Source: Rheinheimera sp. MMS21-TC3 (GTDB taxonomy: Bacteria > Pseudomonadota > Gammaproteobacteria > Enterobacterales > Alteromonadaceae). From it: 64,000 bases of DNA. The DNA lies in NCBI RefSeq assembly GCF_032229285.1, contig NZ_CP135084.1:2542001-2606000 (forward strand), given 5' to 3'. Positions 56,242-64,000 of this stretch are shown in pieces. A model generated the notes under the pieces. It worked only from the letters and a program-made list of their open reading frames with translations. It searched no databases and had not been told where the DNA came from. The position numbers and the translations under genes were made by a program. Each line of letters opens with the position of its first letter. Within the stretch, counting starts at the first letter, position 1.

Positions 56242-56813
56242 GGTTTAGCGCTCCACTGCTGATATAAAGGGGCTATTTTACTACGCCATACTTGTGGATT
56301 TATATCACCAATATGATGCAGCCTAATAATGCCTTCAGCATCGATTAAAAAAGTTTCGGGTGCCCCACTGACACCTAAATCTAAAGATAAGGTTCTATTG
56401 GCATCTAAGATATTAAATTGGTAAGGATCGCCACGTTGGCGAAGCTTATCTAGCACTTCTTGCTGTAGAGCTGTTAAGTTAAAGGGCTTATCAAAGGTAG
56501 GATCTTTAGGTAAGTCGTAATATAAACCAATTATTTTCACCCCTTGCTGGCGTAACTCGGCTAAGTAGGCTAATTCAGCATTACAAGTTGGACACCAAGT
56601 TCCCCAGACATTTAACAAAAAGGTTTCACCTTTTAGTTTATCGGCAGTCCATCGCTTTTTTGGTTGCATTAAATCTGGCAAACTAAACTCAGGCAGCACC
56701 TTACCTACCGTTACTGAGCTGCGCTCCATAGGATTAGAAAACAAACCGCTGAGTAAAAATAAAGCTAGCGCTAAAAATAAAACTAGTGGTAAATAGTAAA
56801 ACAATTTACGCAT
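56238..56813 (-). CDS. ccmG: Thiol:disulfide interchange protein CcmG/DsbE
   Basis: Membrane-anchored thioredoxin-fold protein of 191 residues. After an N-terminal helix it has the active-site stretch LNVWGTWCPTCNAEL and the cis-proline region GVSGAPETFLID. It provides electrons for apocytochrome c reduction. It overlaps ccmF by 8 bases and ccmH by 4. Confidence 0.96.
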   Translation of the reverse strand: MRKLFYYLPLVLFLALALFLLSGLFSNPMERSSVTVGKVLPEFSLPDLMQPKKRWTADKLKGETFLLNVWGTWCPTCNAELAYLAELRQQGVKIIGLYYDLPKDPTFDKPFNLTALQQEVLDKLRQRGDPYQFNILDANRTLSLDLGVSGAPETFLIDAEGIIRLHHIGDINPQVWRSKIAPLYQQWSAKP

Positions 56814-58779
56814 GCTTTACCTCAGCATTTTTATTGGCTTTAATTGCAGGCTTGCGACGGTAACGCTTATCAGCTAAGGCTAACACACCACCTAAAGCCA
56901 TTAACACGCCCCCTAACCAAACCCAACGCATAAAGGGTTTAACCTGAATACGTAGCGCCCAAGCATTACCTGGCAGCTCTTCACCCAATGAAATATATAA
57001 GTCGCGACTTAAGCGCGCATGCACAGCGGCTTCGGTCATTACCATACGCTGAATTCGGTAGAAACGCTTTTCGGCATGTAAATGGGTGACATAGTTACCA
57101 TTTTTACGTACGTCTATTTCTGCCGCTTGACCGCCATAGTTAGGGCCATTAAGTGCATAAACTTCTGTTAATTTAAAGTCGTAACCCGCCACTGAAGTTA
57201 CATCACCTACTACCATGCGCACATCGCGTTCTTCGGTGTAAGTTTTGGTCATCACTACACCTACAATTAATACCGCAAAACCAATATGAGCTATGGTCAT
57301 ACCGTAATGGCTGGCATTAAGCTTAGTTAAACCTTGCTTAATAGAACCAAAATTGTGCAAGCGCAATAGAACTTCTGCTAATGCCGACACCCCGACCCAA
57401 GCACCTAACAATAAGCCTAGCAAAGCTAAATTTGCTTGTAAGCTTTGCATAGTTACCATTACTGTTAATGCCAGCATAATGGCCGCTATAGCCACTAAAG
57501 AGAGTGGTTTAATTAATAACATAAACTGTTGCTGCTTCCAGCGCACCCAAGGACCAAGGCCTAACAAGATGGCAAAGGGAATAGTTAAGTAATAAAACAT
57601 CTGGTTAAAAAACGGCTCGCCAATAGAGATAGAACCTAAGCCTAATTCTTTATGAAATAATGGAAATAAAGTACCTAAAAATACAATTAAGCAGGCAGTT
57701 AATAAAAAGATGTTATTGCTCCATAGCATCATTTCTCGTGAGAAAAGCTGGTAGCGTGCTTGGCTGCGCACAGCACTCATCCGCAAGCCGTAAAGTAATA
57801 AAGAGCCACCCACTACTACCAATAAAAAGGCTAATAAATATAAGCCCCTACCTGGATCGGTAGCAAAAGAATGCACTGAGACTAAAACTCCAGAGCGAAC
57901 TAAAAAAGCCCCAACTAAACTTAAAGCAAAAGCTGATAAGGCCAGTAAAACGGTCCAAGATTTAAAAGTACCGCGCTTTTCGGTTACGGCTAAACTATGA
58001 ATTAAAGCTGTGCCTGCTAACCAAGGCATAAAAGAAGCATTTTCAACTGGATCCCAAAACCACCAGCCACCCCAACCAAGCTCGTTATAAGCCCACCAGC
58101 TGCCCAGCATAATACCTAAGGTTAAAAACACCCAAGCGGCTAATGCCCAGGGCCTTACCCAACGCGCCCACACGCTATCAAACTTACCCCCCATTAAAGA
58201 GGCGATAGCAAAAGCAAAGGCAACCGCAAAACCAACATAGCCCATATACAACATAGGCGGATGCATTATCATGCCAAAATCTTGCAATAAAGGATTTAAA
58301 TCACGACCTTCTACTGGATAAAACGGCAAACTACGAGCAAAAGGATTAGACATTAATAATGAAAAAGCAATAAAGCCGGCATTTATTAGCCCCAATACAG
58401 CTAAAATTCGGCCTTGTAACAGTAAAGGTAACGCTTTTGAAAACGCTGCTACTAAGGCTGTCCAGCCAGTAAGCATTAGCACCCATAACAACATTGAGCC
58501 TTCATGCGAACCAAAGCTAGCAGCTAAACGATAATACCAAGGCAAGACTGAACTAGAGTTGCTGGCGACATTAATAACCGAAAAATCATTAGTATAAAAG
58601 GCATAGCCCAAAGCTGACATAGCAACAGCGCTAAACAAAAACATAGCTATAGCTAGTGGTTTAGCGGTCAATAAAGCTTGCTGATTGCCAGTAACACTGC
58701 CATAAAATGGCACTATGGCTAAGATAATCGAAATAGCAAAAGCAAAAGTTAAGGCCAACTGGCCTGCTTCAACAATCAT
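56806..58779 (-). CDS. ccmF: Haem lyase subunit CcmF
   Basis: Large membrane protein of 657 residues, subunit of the cytochrome c haem lyase. The WWD haem-binding segment is GWGGWWFWDPVENASFMPWL. Other landmarks are GSHEGSMLLWVL, MHPPMLYMGYVG and the C-terminal periplasmic domain with KRFYRIQRMVMTEAAV. Its ATG overlaps the ccmE stop by one base. Confidence 0.97.
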   Translation of the reverse strand: MIVEAGQLALTFAFAISIILAIVPFYGSVTGNQQALLTAKPLAIAMFLFSAVAMSALGYAFYTNDFSVINVASNSSSVLPWYYRLAASFGSHEGSMLLWVLMLTGWTALVAAFSKALPLLLQGRILAVLGLINAGFIAFSLLMSNPFARSLPFYPVEGRDLNPLLQDFGMIMHPPMLYMGYVGFAVAFAFAIASLMGGKFDSVWARWVRPWALAAWVFLTLGIMLGSWWAYNELGWGGWWFWDPVENASFMPWLAGTALIHSLAVTEKRGTFKSWTVLLALSAFALSLVGAFLVRSGVLVSVHSFATDPGRGLYLLAFLLVVVGGSLLLYGLRMSAVRSQARYQLFSREMMLWSNNIFLLTACLIVFLGTLFPLFHKELGLGSISIGEPFFNQMFYYLTIPFAILLGLGPWVRWKQQQFMLLIKPLSLVAIAAIMLALTVMVTMQSLQANLALLGLLLGAWVGVSALAEVLLRLHNFGSIKQGLTKLNASHYGMTIAHIGFAVLIVGVVMTKTYTEERDVRMVVGDVTSVAGYDFKLTEVYALNGPNYGGQAAEIDVRKNGNYVTHLHAEKRFYRIQRMVMTEAAVHARLSRDLYISLGEELPGNAWALRIQVKPFMRWVWLGGVLMALGGVLALADKRYRRKPAIKANKNAEVKHA

Positions 58780-59261
58780 TAATAGCCTCCACTAGCTGGC
58801 TGGTTTGCTGGTGGCACATGTTTAATACCTTTCATTGCTTCAGCAACTTCTGGCGGCATATATTCTTCATCATGTTTAGCTAACACTTCAGTAGCAATAA
58901 GAGTACGGCTATCTTGCAAAACACCTTGGGCAACTATACCTTGGCCTTCGCGGAATAAGTCAGGTAATAATCCCTGATAAATAATAGTCACTGTAGGGCC
59001 AGTGTCAGCCACTTCAAATTGTACTTTTAACGTATTTGGATCGCGTTTTACCGAGCCTTCTACTACCATGCCGCCAATACGGAGCCGCTGGCCTGGTTGC
59101 GGAATAACTTTATCTTTACCTAAACCTTCAATTAACTGGGTTGGCGTATAAAATAAATCTATATTTTGCTGTAAAGCATATAGCATAGCCCCAACAGCAG
59201 CGGTGATTAAGCCAACAATAAATACAATGGTCAGTAAACGTTTCTGTCGTCTTGGCTGCAT
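58779..59261 (-). CDS. ccmE: Haem chaperone CcmE
   Basis: Periplasmic haem chaperone of 160 residues with one N-terminal helix and an OB fold. The haem-binding histidine is in [26 protein letters not shown] and [19 protein letters not shown] are typical. It overlaps ccmD and ccmF by single bases. Confidence 0.97.
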   Translation of the reverse strand: MQPRRQKRLLTIVFIVGLITAAVGAMLYALQQNIDLFYTPTQLIEGLGKDKVIPQPGQRLRIGGMVVEGSVKRDPNTLKVQFEVADTGPTVTIIYQGLLPDLFREGQGIVAQGVLQDSRTLIATEVLAKHDEEYMPPEVAEAMKGIKHVPPANQPASGGY

Positions 59262-59461
59262 TAGTTCTGTTGCTCCTGATACTGCTTAATACGTTGTTCA
59301 CGAGCAGCTTGCGCTGCAATATCACGTTTTAATTGCTTATGCTGCCAGCGACTATAAACCACTAAAGCAGCTAACATTGCATAGGTGGTGCCAAAAGATA
59401 ACCAGACATAAAAGCCATAATTACCCATTGCCCAAAATTCTGCCCATGATTGAAAATACAT
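59261..59461 (-). CDS. ccmD: Haem exporter small subunit CcmD
   Basis: A 66-residue single-helix protein that helps release holo-CcmE from CcmC. The start at 59461 ([24 protein letters not shown] in outline) gives the standard N-terminus and overlaps the ccmC stop by one base (TAATG). The open frame continues 10 codons upstream but those are inside ccmC. A basic C-terminal coil follows the helix. Confidence 0.94.
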   Translation of the reverse strand: MYFQSWAEFWAMGNYGFYVWLSFGTTYAMLAALVVYSRWQHKQLKRDIAAQAAREQRIKQYQEQQN

Positions 59462-60198
59462 TATGACTTCCTCACCAGCGCTTTTACCCAAGGTCGATGT
59501 TGTTCATTTTGTAAAATTGCCGTTCTTAATCTCATACAGACCATAGCAAACATAAAAAGTGCGAAAGCTAAGATGCTTATCAGTAATGGCCACAACATGC
59601 TTGGATCTATTGAGGGTTTAGCAAACTTAGTAATAGAAGCGCCTTGATGCAGCGTATTCCACCATTGCACCGAAAAATGAATGATAGGCAAATTAATCAC
59701 ACCGACTACGGCTAATAAAGAGGCCACTTTACTGCCCGTTGCTCGGTCTGAAAACGCACCACTAAGGGCGATAACACCTAAGTATAAAAACAATAAAATT
59801 AACTCTGAGGTTAAACGCGCATCCCATTCCCACCAAGTACCCCACATTGGTTTACCCCAAGCCATACCGGTAATTAAGGCAATAGCAGTGTATACCGCAC
59901 CAATAGGCGCTATCGCTAGCACTGACCACTGGGCAATTTTGACCTGCCAAACTAAAGCAATTAACGCTGCAATAGCCATATAGAAATAAGTACCCATAGA
60001 CATAATAGCCGCTGGTACATGTAGATGAATAATACGGTAGCTGTCGCCTTGCTGATAATCTGGTGGGGTAAAAGCTAAGCCCCAAATATTACCTAAGGCT
60101 AAAGTGATAAGGGCTAATACCATTAACCAAGGTAACCAACGGCCACATAAATGATAAACAGTCTCTGGTTTTGCATAGGGGTGTAACCATTTAAACAT
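59461..60198 (-). CDS. ccmC: Haem transporter subunit CcmC
   Basis: Six-helix membrane protein of 245 residues that loads haem onto CcmE. The WWD segment is WGTWWEWDARLTSELIL, with axial histidine regions HVPAAIMSM and VQWWNTLHQGAS. It lies 1 base after ccmB. Confidence 0.97.
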   Translation of the reverse strand: MFKWLHPYAKPETVYHLCGRWLPWLMVLALITLALGNIWGLAFTPPDYQQGDSYRIIHLHVPAAIMSMGTYFYMAIAALIALVWQVKIAQWSVLAIAPIGAVYTAIALITGMAWGKPMWGTWWEWDARLTSELILLFLYLGVIALSGAFSDRATGSKVASLLAVVGVINLPIIHFSVQWWNTLHQGASITKFAKPSIDPSMLWPLLISILAFALFMFAMVCMRLRTAILQNEQHRPWVKALVRKS

Positions 60199-60199
60199 G

Positions 60200-60865
60200 T
60201 TAGCTCACATTTATTTTCAATGCGCTAGCCACCGCAAACGGAATTAGCGCCAAACTAAATAATAACATTGCTAAAATTATTGCCAGTTGACCTTGATATG
60301 CTAGGCCCATACTAGCTGCCTCCATGGCAGCGCTGGCAAAAATTAGTAGCGGAATATACAAGGGTAATATAAGCAGTGCCAATAAAATGCCACCTTTATC
60401 GGCAGATAACGTAAGTGCTGCGCCTAATACACTAAGTAAACTTAATAAGGGTGTACCTAGGGCTAAGGTTAACATCATTGCCGTAAGACTTGCGGTATTT
60501 AACCCCAACAATAAGGCCACTAATGGTGATAACAACACTAAAGGTAAACCAGTACTTAACCAATTAGTGCAAATTTTTGCTAAGACAAATGCCATAACTG
60601 GCTGTCGTGCAGCCACTAACTGTTCGACTACGCCATTACGATAATCGTCTTTAAATAAACGCTCTGCTGCTAAAAGCACACTTAATAATGCTGCTATCCA
60701 AATTATACCTGGTGCCATCTGTCGTAATAAATTAGGTTCGGGGCCAATACCCAAGGGAAATAAAGTCAGCACTATAATAAAAAACAACACCGGATTAAGC
60801 CAATCCGCTTTTTGCCGCGCTAATAAACATAACTCACGACGGATAAACTGGCTAAGCATTACCAT
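60200..60865 (-). CDS. ccmB: Haem exporter permease CcmB
   Basis: Membrane subunit (221 residues, six helices) of the CcmAB ABC transporter, with RRELCLLARQKADWLNPVLFF at the start and KDDYRNGVVEQL after the second helix. CcmAB uses ATP to release holo-CcmE from CcmCD. Its start overlaps the ccmA stop by 7 bases. Confidence 0.96.
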   Translation of the reverse strand: MVMLSQFIRRELCLLARQKADWLNPVLFFIIVLTLFPLGIGPEPNLLRQMAPGIIWIAALLSVLLAAERLFKDDYRNGVVEQLVAARQPVMAFVLAKICTNWLSTGLPLVLLSPLVALLLGLNTASLTAMMLTLALGTPLLSLLSVLGAALTLSADKGGILLALLILPLYIPLLIFASAAMEAASMGLAYQGQLAIILAMLLFSLALIPFAVASALKINVS

Positions 60866-61476
60866 CGGTAGGCTAACTCCAATTTGTGCATGGCATGATA
60901 CTCTAGCGTTAAAGGCTGATGGGTGGTTAGTATTATGCCACCTCCGCCTTGTAAATGCGTTAAAAAGTGTTGTTGCAATAAAATAATAGCGACTTGATCT
61001 AAAGCGGTAAAAGGCTCATCAAGGATCCAAACTTGCCGTGGTGTAAACCATAACCTTGCCAATGATACTCGTCGCTGCTGACCAGCAGACAACATACGGC
61101 AAGGAATATCTTCTAGGCCAGCCAAACCTAAGTTGGCTAAAAGTTGATAATCATCCGTAGCAGCAACACCTGAACTGGCGCGCCAAAAAGAAATATTCTC
61201 AATTGCCGTTAAATGCTCATGTATTCCACTATGGTGGCCGATATAACATAAGTTAGCCGCATACTCATCAGCCGCTTGTGCTAATGGCTGCTGTAAATAA
61301 TAAATTTGACCATCGGTAGGCGAAGCTAGATTAGCCAACAATCGCAGCAGTGAGCTTTTACCTGCACCATTTTTGCCGGCAATTTGCAATAAGTGACCTG
61401 CTTTAAGCTGTAAACTAAGTTGCTCAAACAATACTCGATCTTGTCTAATGCAACTAAGCTCTGTGGCTTGTAACAA
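60859..61476 (-). CDS. ccmA: Haem exporter ATPase CcmA
   Basis: ABC ATPase with Walker A GKNGAGKSSLLRLL, signature LSAGQQRRVSLARL, Walker B VWILDEPFTALD and switch histidine TTHQP. The conserved region begins LLQATELSCIRQ. A TTG at 61476 gives 205 residues, close to the usual 207, but has no good ribosome site. The frame stays open to a GTG at 61590, and a further TTG and an ATG lie between, so the start is uncertain. It is the first gene of the ccm operon, divergent from the FliK-like gene. Confidence 0.93.
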   Translation of the reverse strand: MLQATELSCIRQDRVLFEQLSLQLKAGHLLQIAGKNGAGKSSLLRLLANLASPTDGQIYYLQQPLAQAADEYAANLCYIGHHSGIHEHLTAIENISFWRASSGVAATDDYQLLANLGLAGLEDIPCRMLSAGQQRRVSLARLWFTPRQVWILDEPFTALDQVAIILLQQHFLTHLQGGGGIILTTHQPLTLEYHAMHKLELAYRW

Positions 61477-61621
61477 TATTTGGCCGGTAGATACTGAATA
61501 AGATAGCAAGGGTAGCGCGCACCTAAAGTTATCGACGACTAAGTAAATTGCGCGCATATTAACATAATGCGACCATAATACGAATGACACAGCCTTTACT
61601 AGCAGTAAAAAAGAGTAAAAA

Positions 61622-63481
61622 ATGGATGAAATAAAGTCTACTTTAGCAAGCCTAGTTAATAATTTAGCCCTAGATAAGCCTGCTATTAAATTAGTTGTCG
61701 CCCAAATATACCAAGCCCAGCTGCAACAGCTAAGCAGTGGCGCTTTTACCGTACAGTTGCCAACAACTCAAGGCCCATTACAGTTGCCTTTACCGCCAAG
61801 TTTTAATTGGCCACAGTCACAGGGTGCAACTATTACTGCGTCACCTCAAACTTTCTTGGTCGAGGTAGAGTTTTTAAGTCAAGAAAAAAATGTATTACAG
61901 TTGGCAATAAAGTCAGCCATAAATAAAATAAATTTACCTATTAGCCAAAGCCAAAGTCAATTAATAACCTTGGCATTAAGCCCTAGCCTGTTACAACAAC
62001 TAGCGGCCTCTAGCACAGTTAATCTTGCCAGCCCACAACATATAAACGAACCTATAGGTAGCGTACTTATTAATGCGGCTTCGCTACCAGCTGCAGCCGT
62101 TATTAATGCCACTGTAAGTATGAGCAGCAATAAGTTAATACTAACGATTGCCAATTTAGCTCCTATAGCCCTAAGCCCCGCTGCTAGTCGGGCCTTAAGT
62201 GCTGTTATACAGCGGCAAACTATTAGTTATGGTAATGAGCAACCGGTACAATTACTTATTCGCCCTAGCAGTTCACAACTACAGCTAGTCACAGCTAATT
62301 CTGCATTAAATAGCAAAATAGACTTAAGCCCAGAAGTCCACCAAGCTATCCAGCAACAATTACGTAATTTAGTTAATCAACAAGCGCCTACTTTAACCTT
62401 GCAAAACCATCAACTCAGCTTGGGTAAAATGCCGGTATTAAATTTAGCCCCGCAGTTAAAAACCGCGGGTTTAAATAATAACTACCAAGTACAAATTTTG
62501 CAGGATGCTAAGCAGTGGCTATTACAATTAAGTTCAAAACCTCTTAATGAGCTAGTAACAATACCTAGCGATAAACTTAACCAAACTGTGCAGCTGCTCC
62601 AAACTCCAGCAACAACTAGCAGTCATAAAACAGCTCCAGCTATTAGCTTATCAAAAGATACTCAGCAACAAAGTGTACAACATGCTTGGCGCCAGTTATT
62701 ACCACTATTAGCCCCTACTATTGATCCCTTAGCCGAACTTAGCTCGCAAGAACCTATAATTAATAAAGTTTTGGCTTTAATTCGTCAAAGTCAACCTGAT
62801 GGTAATAAAGTGCTATCAAGCCCCCAGTTAATGCAGCAACTAAATAGCCTACTGCAGTTTCAACCTTTACAAACAACGCCTAACTTACAAACAGGTGCTG
62901 GCACCTTAGCTTTAGCCATTCAATTATTACTAGGTAATTTACAACAAAAAGCGACTGCGCCTGCCAATCAAAGCACACAAGGACAACGCTTAGCATCGCT
63001 TATTGGCCAACTAGAGCCAGCACAAGCAAGTCGCTTATTGCGGCATCTAGGCACACACAGTAGCGCTTTGCAGCAAAGTCAATTAAATATGCTCGATACC
63101 ACCAGTAATCAGCAACTAGTGTTGCAATTACCCTTACAACAAGGCCAACAAAGTGTCTTAAATCAAATTACAATTGAACAACGCGAAGCCGACAACAAAA
63201 ATGAGACTAAGAGTAAAAAACAATGGCGGCTAACAATGAAGTTTGACTTACAGCAACTTGGTAAGCTACTTGTCGTCGCCAGCTTACAGGAGCAAGAGTT
63301 ACAACTGCAGTTTTACGCCGAACAAGAGCAAGCACAAAGAGTAACAGAGAAGTTTTTACCCTTATTAAAAGAGCGCTGCCAAGCGCAAGGAATAGCCGTA
63401 AATAAAGCAGAATGTGTTCTTGGTAAAATACCTGATAGCTTAGTCCCTAGAACTAACAGCTTAGTGACGATAAGAGTATAG
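61622..63481 (+). CDS. FliK-like flagellar hook-length control domain protein
   Basis: A 619-residue, very Gln/Ser/Leu-rich protein. The C-terminal about 90 residues have the pattern of the FliK Flg_hook domain: KKQWRLTMKFDLQQLGKLLVVASLQEQELQLQFYAEQEQ in outline, followed by a CQAQGI segment. The rest is low-complexity and probably extended. The FhlB gene next to it supports a role in export-substrate switching. It may not be the main FliK, which normally lies in the flagellar gene cluster. Confidence 0.72.
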   Translation: MDEIKSTLASLVNNLALDKPAIKLVVAQIYQAQLQQLSSGAFTVQLPTTQGPLQLPLPPSFNWPQSQGATITASPQTFLVEVEFLSQEKNVLQLAIKSAINKINLPISQSQSQLITLALSPSLLQQLAASSTVNLASPQHINEPIGSVLINAASLPAAAVINATVSMSSNKLILTIANLAPIALSPAASRALSAVIQRQTISYGNEQPVQLLIRPSSSQLQLVTANSALNSKIDLSPEVHQAIQQQLRNLVNQQAPTLTLQNHQLSLGKMPVLNLAPQLKTAGLNNNYQVQILQDAKQWLLQLSSKPLNELVTIPSDKLNQTVQLLQTPATTSSHKTAPAISLSKDTQQQSVQHAWRQLLPLLAPTIDPLAELSSQEPIINKVLALIRQSQPDGNKVLSSPQLMQQLNSLLQFQPLQTTPNLQTGAGTLALAIQLLLGNLQQKATAPANQSTQGQRLASLIGQLEPAQASRLLRHLGTHSSALQQSQLNMLDTTSNQQLVLQLPLQQGQQSVLNQITIEQREADNKNETKSKKQWRLTMKFDLQQLGKLLVVASLQEQELQLQFYAEQEQAQRVTEKFLPLLKERCQAQGIAVNKAECVLGKIPDSLVPRTNSLVTIRV

Positions 63482-63486
63482 TAAAT

Positions 63487-63837
63487 ATGAATAAATATAA
63501 GCAGTTCGATAGTCTTAATCAACCAAGTGCAGATACAGCATCCGGGCATAAAACAGCGACTGCCTTACAATATTCAGGTAAAGCAGCACCTACGGTTACC
63601 GCTAAAGGCCACGACGACTTAGCCGAAGATATTATCGCCTTAGCAAAGCAGCATGGAGTCTTAGTCCATCAAGATGATGAGTTAAGTAAACTTCTTAATC
63701 AGTTGAGTTTAGGTGACGAGATCCCACAGCAATTGTATATCGTTATTGCTGAGTTAATCGCATTTTCTTATGTGTTACAGGGCAAGTTTCCAGATAATTG
63801 GCACAACATTCATCAACGTATTGATATTAAAACTTAA
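63487..63837 (+). CDS. FhlB (FlhB C-terminal-like) protein
   Basis: A 116-residue soluble protein equal to the cytoplasmic C-terminal domain of FlhB: ATALQYSGKAAPTVTAKGHDDLAEDIIALAKQHGV in outline, then the EIPQQLY-VIAELIAFSYVL helix. The membrane helices and the self-cleaving NPTH motif are missing, as in FhlB/YlqH proteins, which in some species can replace the FlhB C-terminus. It starts 5 bases after the FliK-like gene. Confidence 0.85.
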   Translation: MNKYKQFDSLNQPSADTASGHKTATALQYSGKAAPTVTAKGHDDLAEDIIALAKQHGVLVHQDDELSKLLNQLSLGDEIPQQLYIVIAELIAFSYVLQGKFPDNWHNIHQRIDIKT

Positions 63838-63846
63838 GTAAAAAAG

Positions 63847-64000
63847 TTAACCAGACTTAGTTTGATGCAGACGTAATAAGAGCTCGGCCTCGGCTCGGGG
63901 TAGCTCACATTCTTGAATAATCTCTTCTAAGCCAGCGCCTAATTCCACCATTTTCATCGCTCGGCTATATATTTTTGCTTCTGGGTCGGCTAGTTCTAAT
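63847..64000 (-). CDS. DUF2802 family protein, C-terminal part
   Basis: Partial gene running off the window. The last 50 residues read ELADPEAKIYSRAMKMVELG, then LEEIIQECELPRAEAELLLRLH and a short tail. This is the conserved helix-turn-helix-like C-terminus of DUF2802 proteins, which are often found by chemotaxis and flagellar genes in gammaproteobacteria. The N-terminus lies beyond base 64000. It converges on the FhlB gene. Confidence 0.75.
   Translation of the reverse strand, partial: LELADPEAKIYSRAMKMVELGAGLEEIIQECELPRAEAELLLRLHQTKSG

Noticed and set aside
1..64000. tRNA, rRNA, CRISPR or prophage features
   Set aside because: No cloverleaf with a GGTTCGAAT-like T-arm, no ribosomal sequence, no regularly spaced repeat array and no phage genes were seen when reading both strands; this was by eye only.

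Overview
The window is chromosomal DNA from a gammaproteobacterium with a low to moderate G+C content by eye (many TTA leucine and CAA glutamine codons). The gene set fits an aerobic, flagellated, amino-acid-degrading member of the Alteromonadales or nearby Chromatiaceae (Shewanella, Rheinheimera or Alishewanella type): cydBX-cydDC, acnB with yacL, pdhR-aceEF-lpdA, a LiuR-controlled branched-chain amino acid cluster, ffh-ypjD-corB, and ccmABCDEFGHI beside flagellar-type genes. The genus is an inference. I found no rRNA, tRNA, CRISPR array, intact insertion sequence or prophage.

Layout. 1-4.7 kb: cytochrome bd oxidase (cydB, cydX) and the CydDC exporter. 4.7-11 kb: zapE converging on yacL, a TPR-GGDEF diguanylate cyclase, and acnB. 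11-16 kb: an M13 metallopeptidase, a REP-like palindrome, a TonB-dependent receptor remnant, glutaminase, and a small Gre/Rnk-fold protein behind a long structured leader. 16-23 kb: the pyruvate dehydrogenase operon with a clear PdhR operator. 23-25.6 kb: small genes (FUSC transporter, DUF3465, DUF3297, NTF2-like). 25.6-43 kb: branched-chain amino acid degradation in two divergent arms around liuR. The left arm (thiolase, mmsA, acyl-CoA dehydrogenase, two crotonase-fold enzymes, mmsB, SDR) handles valine and isoleucine intermediates. The right arm (liuR, isovaleryl-CoA dehydrogenase, methylcrotonyl-CoA carboxylase, methylglutaconyl-CoA hydratase, HMG-CoA lyase, succinyl-CoA:3-oxoacid CoA-transferase) takes isovaleryl-CoA to acetoacetyl-CoA, which the thiolase can cleave. 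43-44 kb: a RES-Xre toxin-antitoxin pair. 44-49 kb: a second beta-hydroxyacid dehydrogenase, ffh, ypjD and corB. 49-54 kb: a serine hydrolase and a MacAB-like efflux system. 54-61.6 kb: mlaA and the complete cytochrome c maturation operon. 61.6-64 kb: FliK-like and FhlB proteins and the end of a DUF2802 gene.

The most unusual signal is a dispersed intergenic repeat present in five copies, all inside the branched-chain amino acid cluster. Each copy folds as a long outer stem enclosing two small hairpins. The stems differ between copies by compensating changes, while the TCCA/TCCC apical loops stay fixed. Four of the five copies form two inverted pairs. Other points for a second look are an array of 11-bp direct repeats at the glsA promoter, a Gre/Rnk-fold protein with a hydrophobic N-terminus and no Gre coiled coil, a membrane-fusion protein with a Spy/CpxP-like insertion, and a probable CTG start for cydD.
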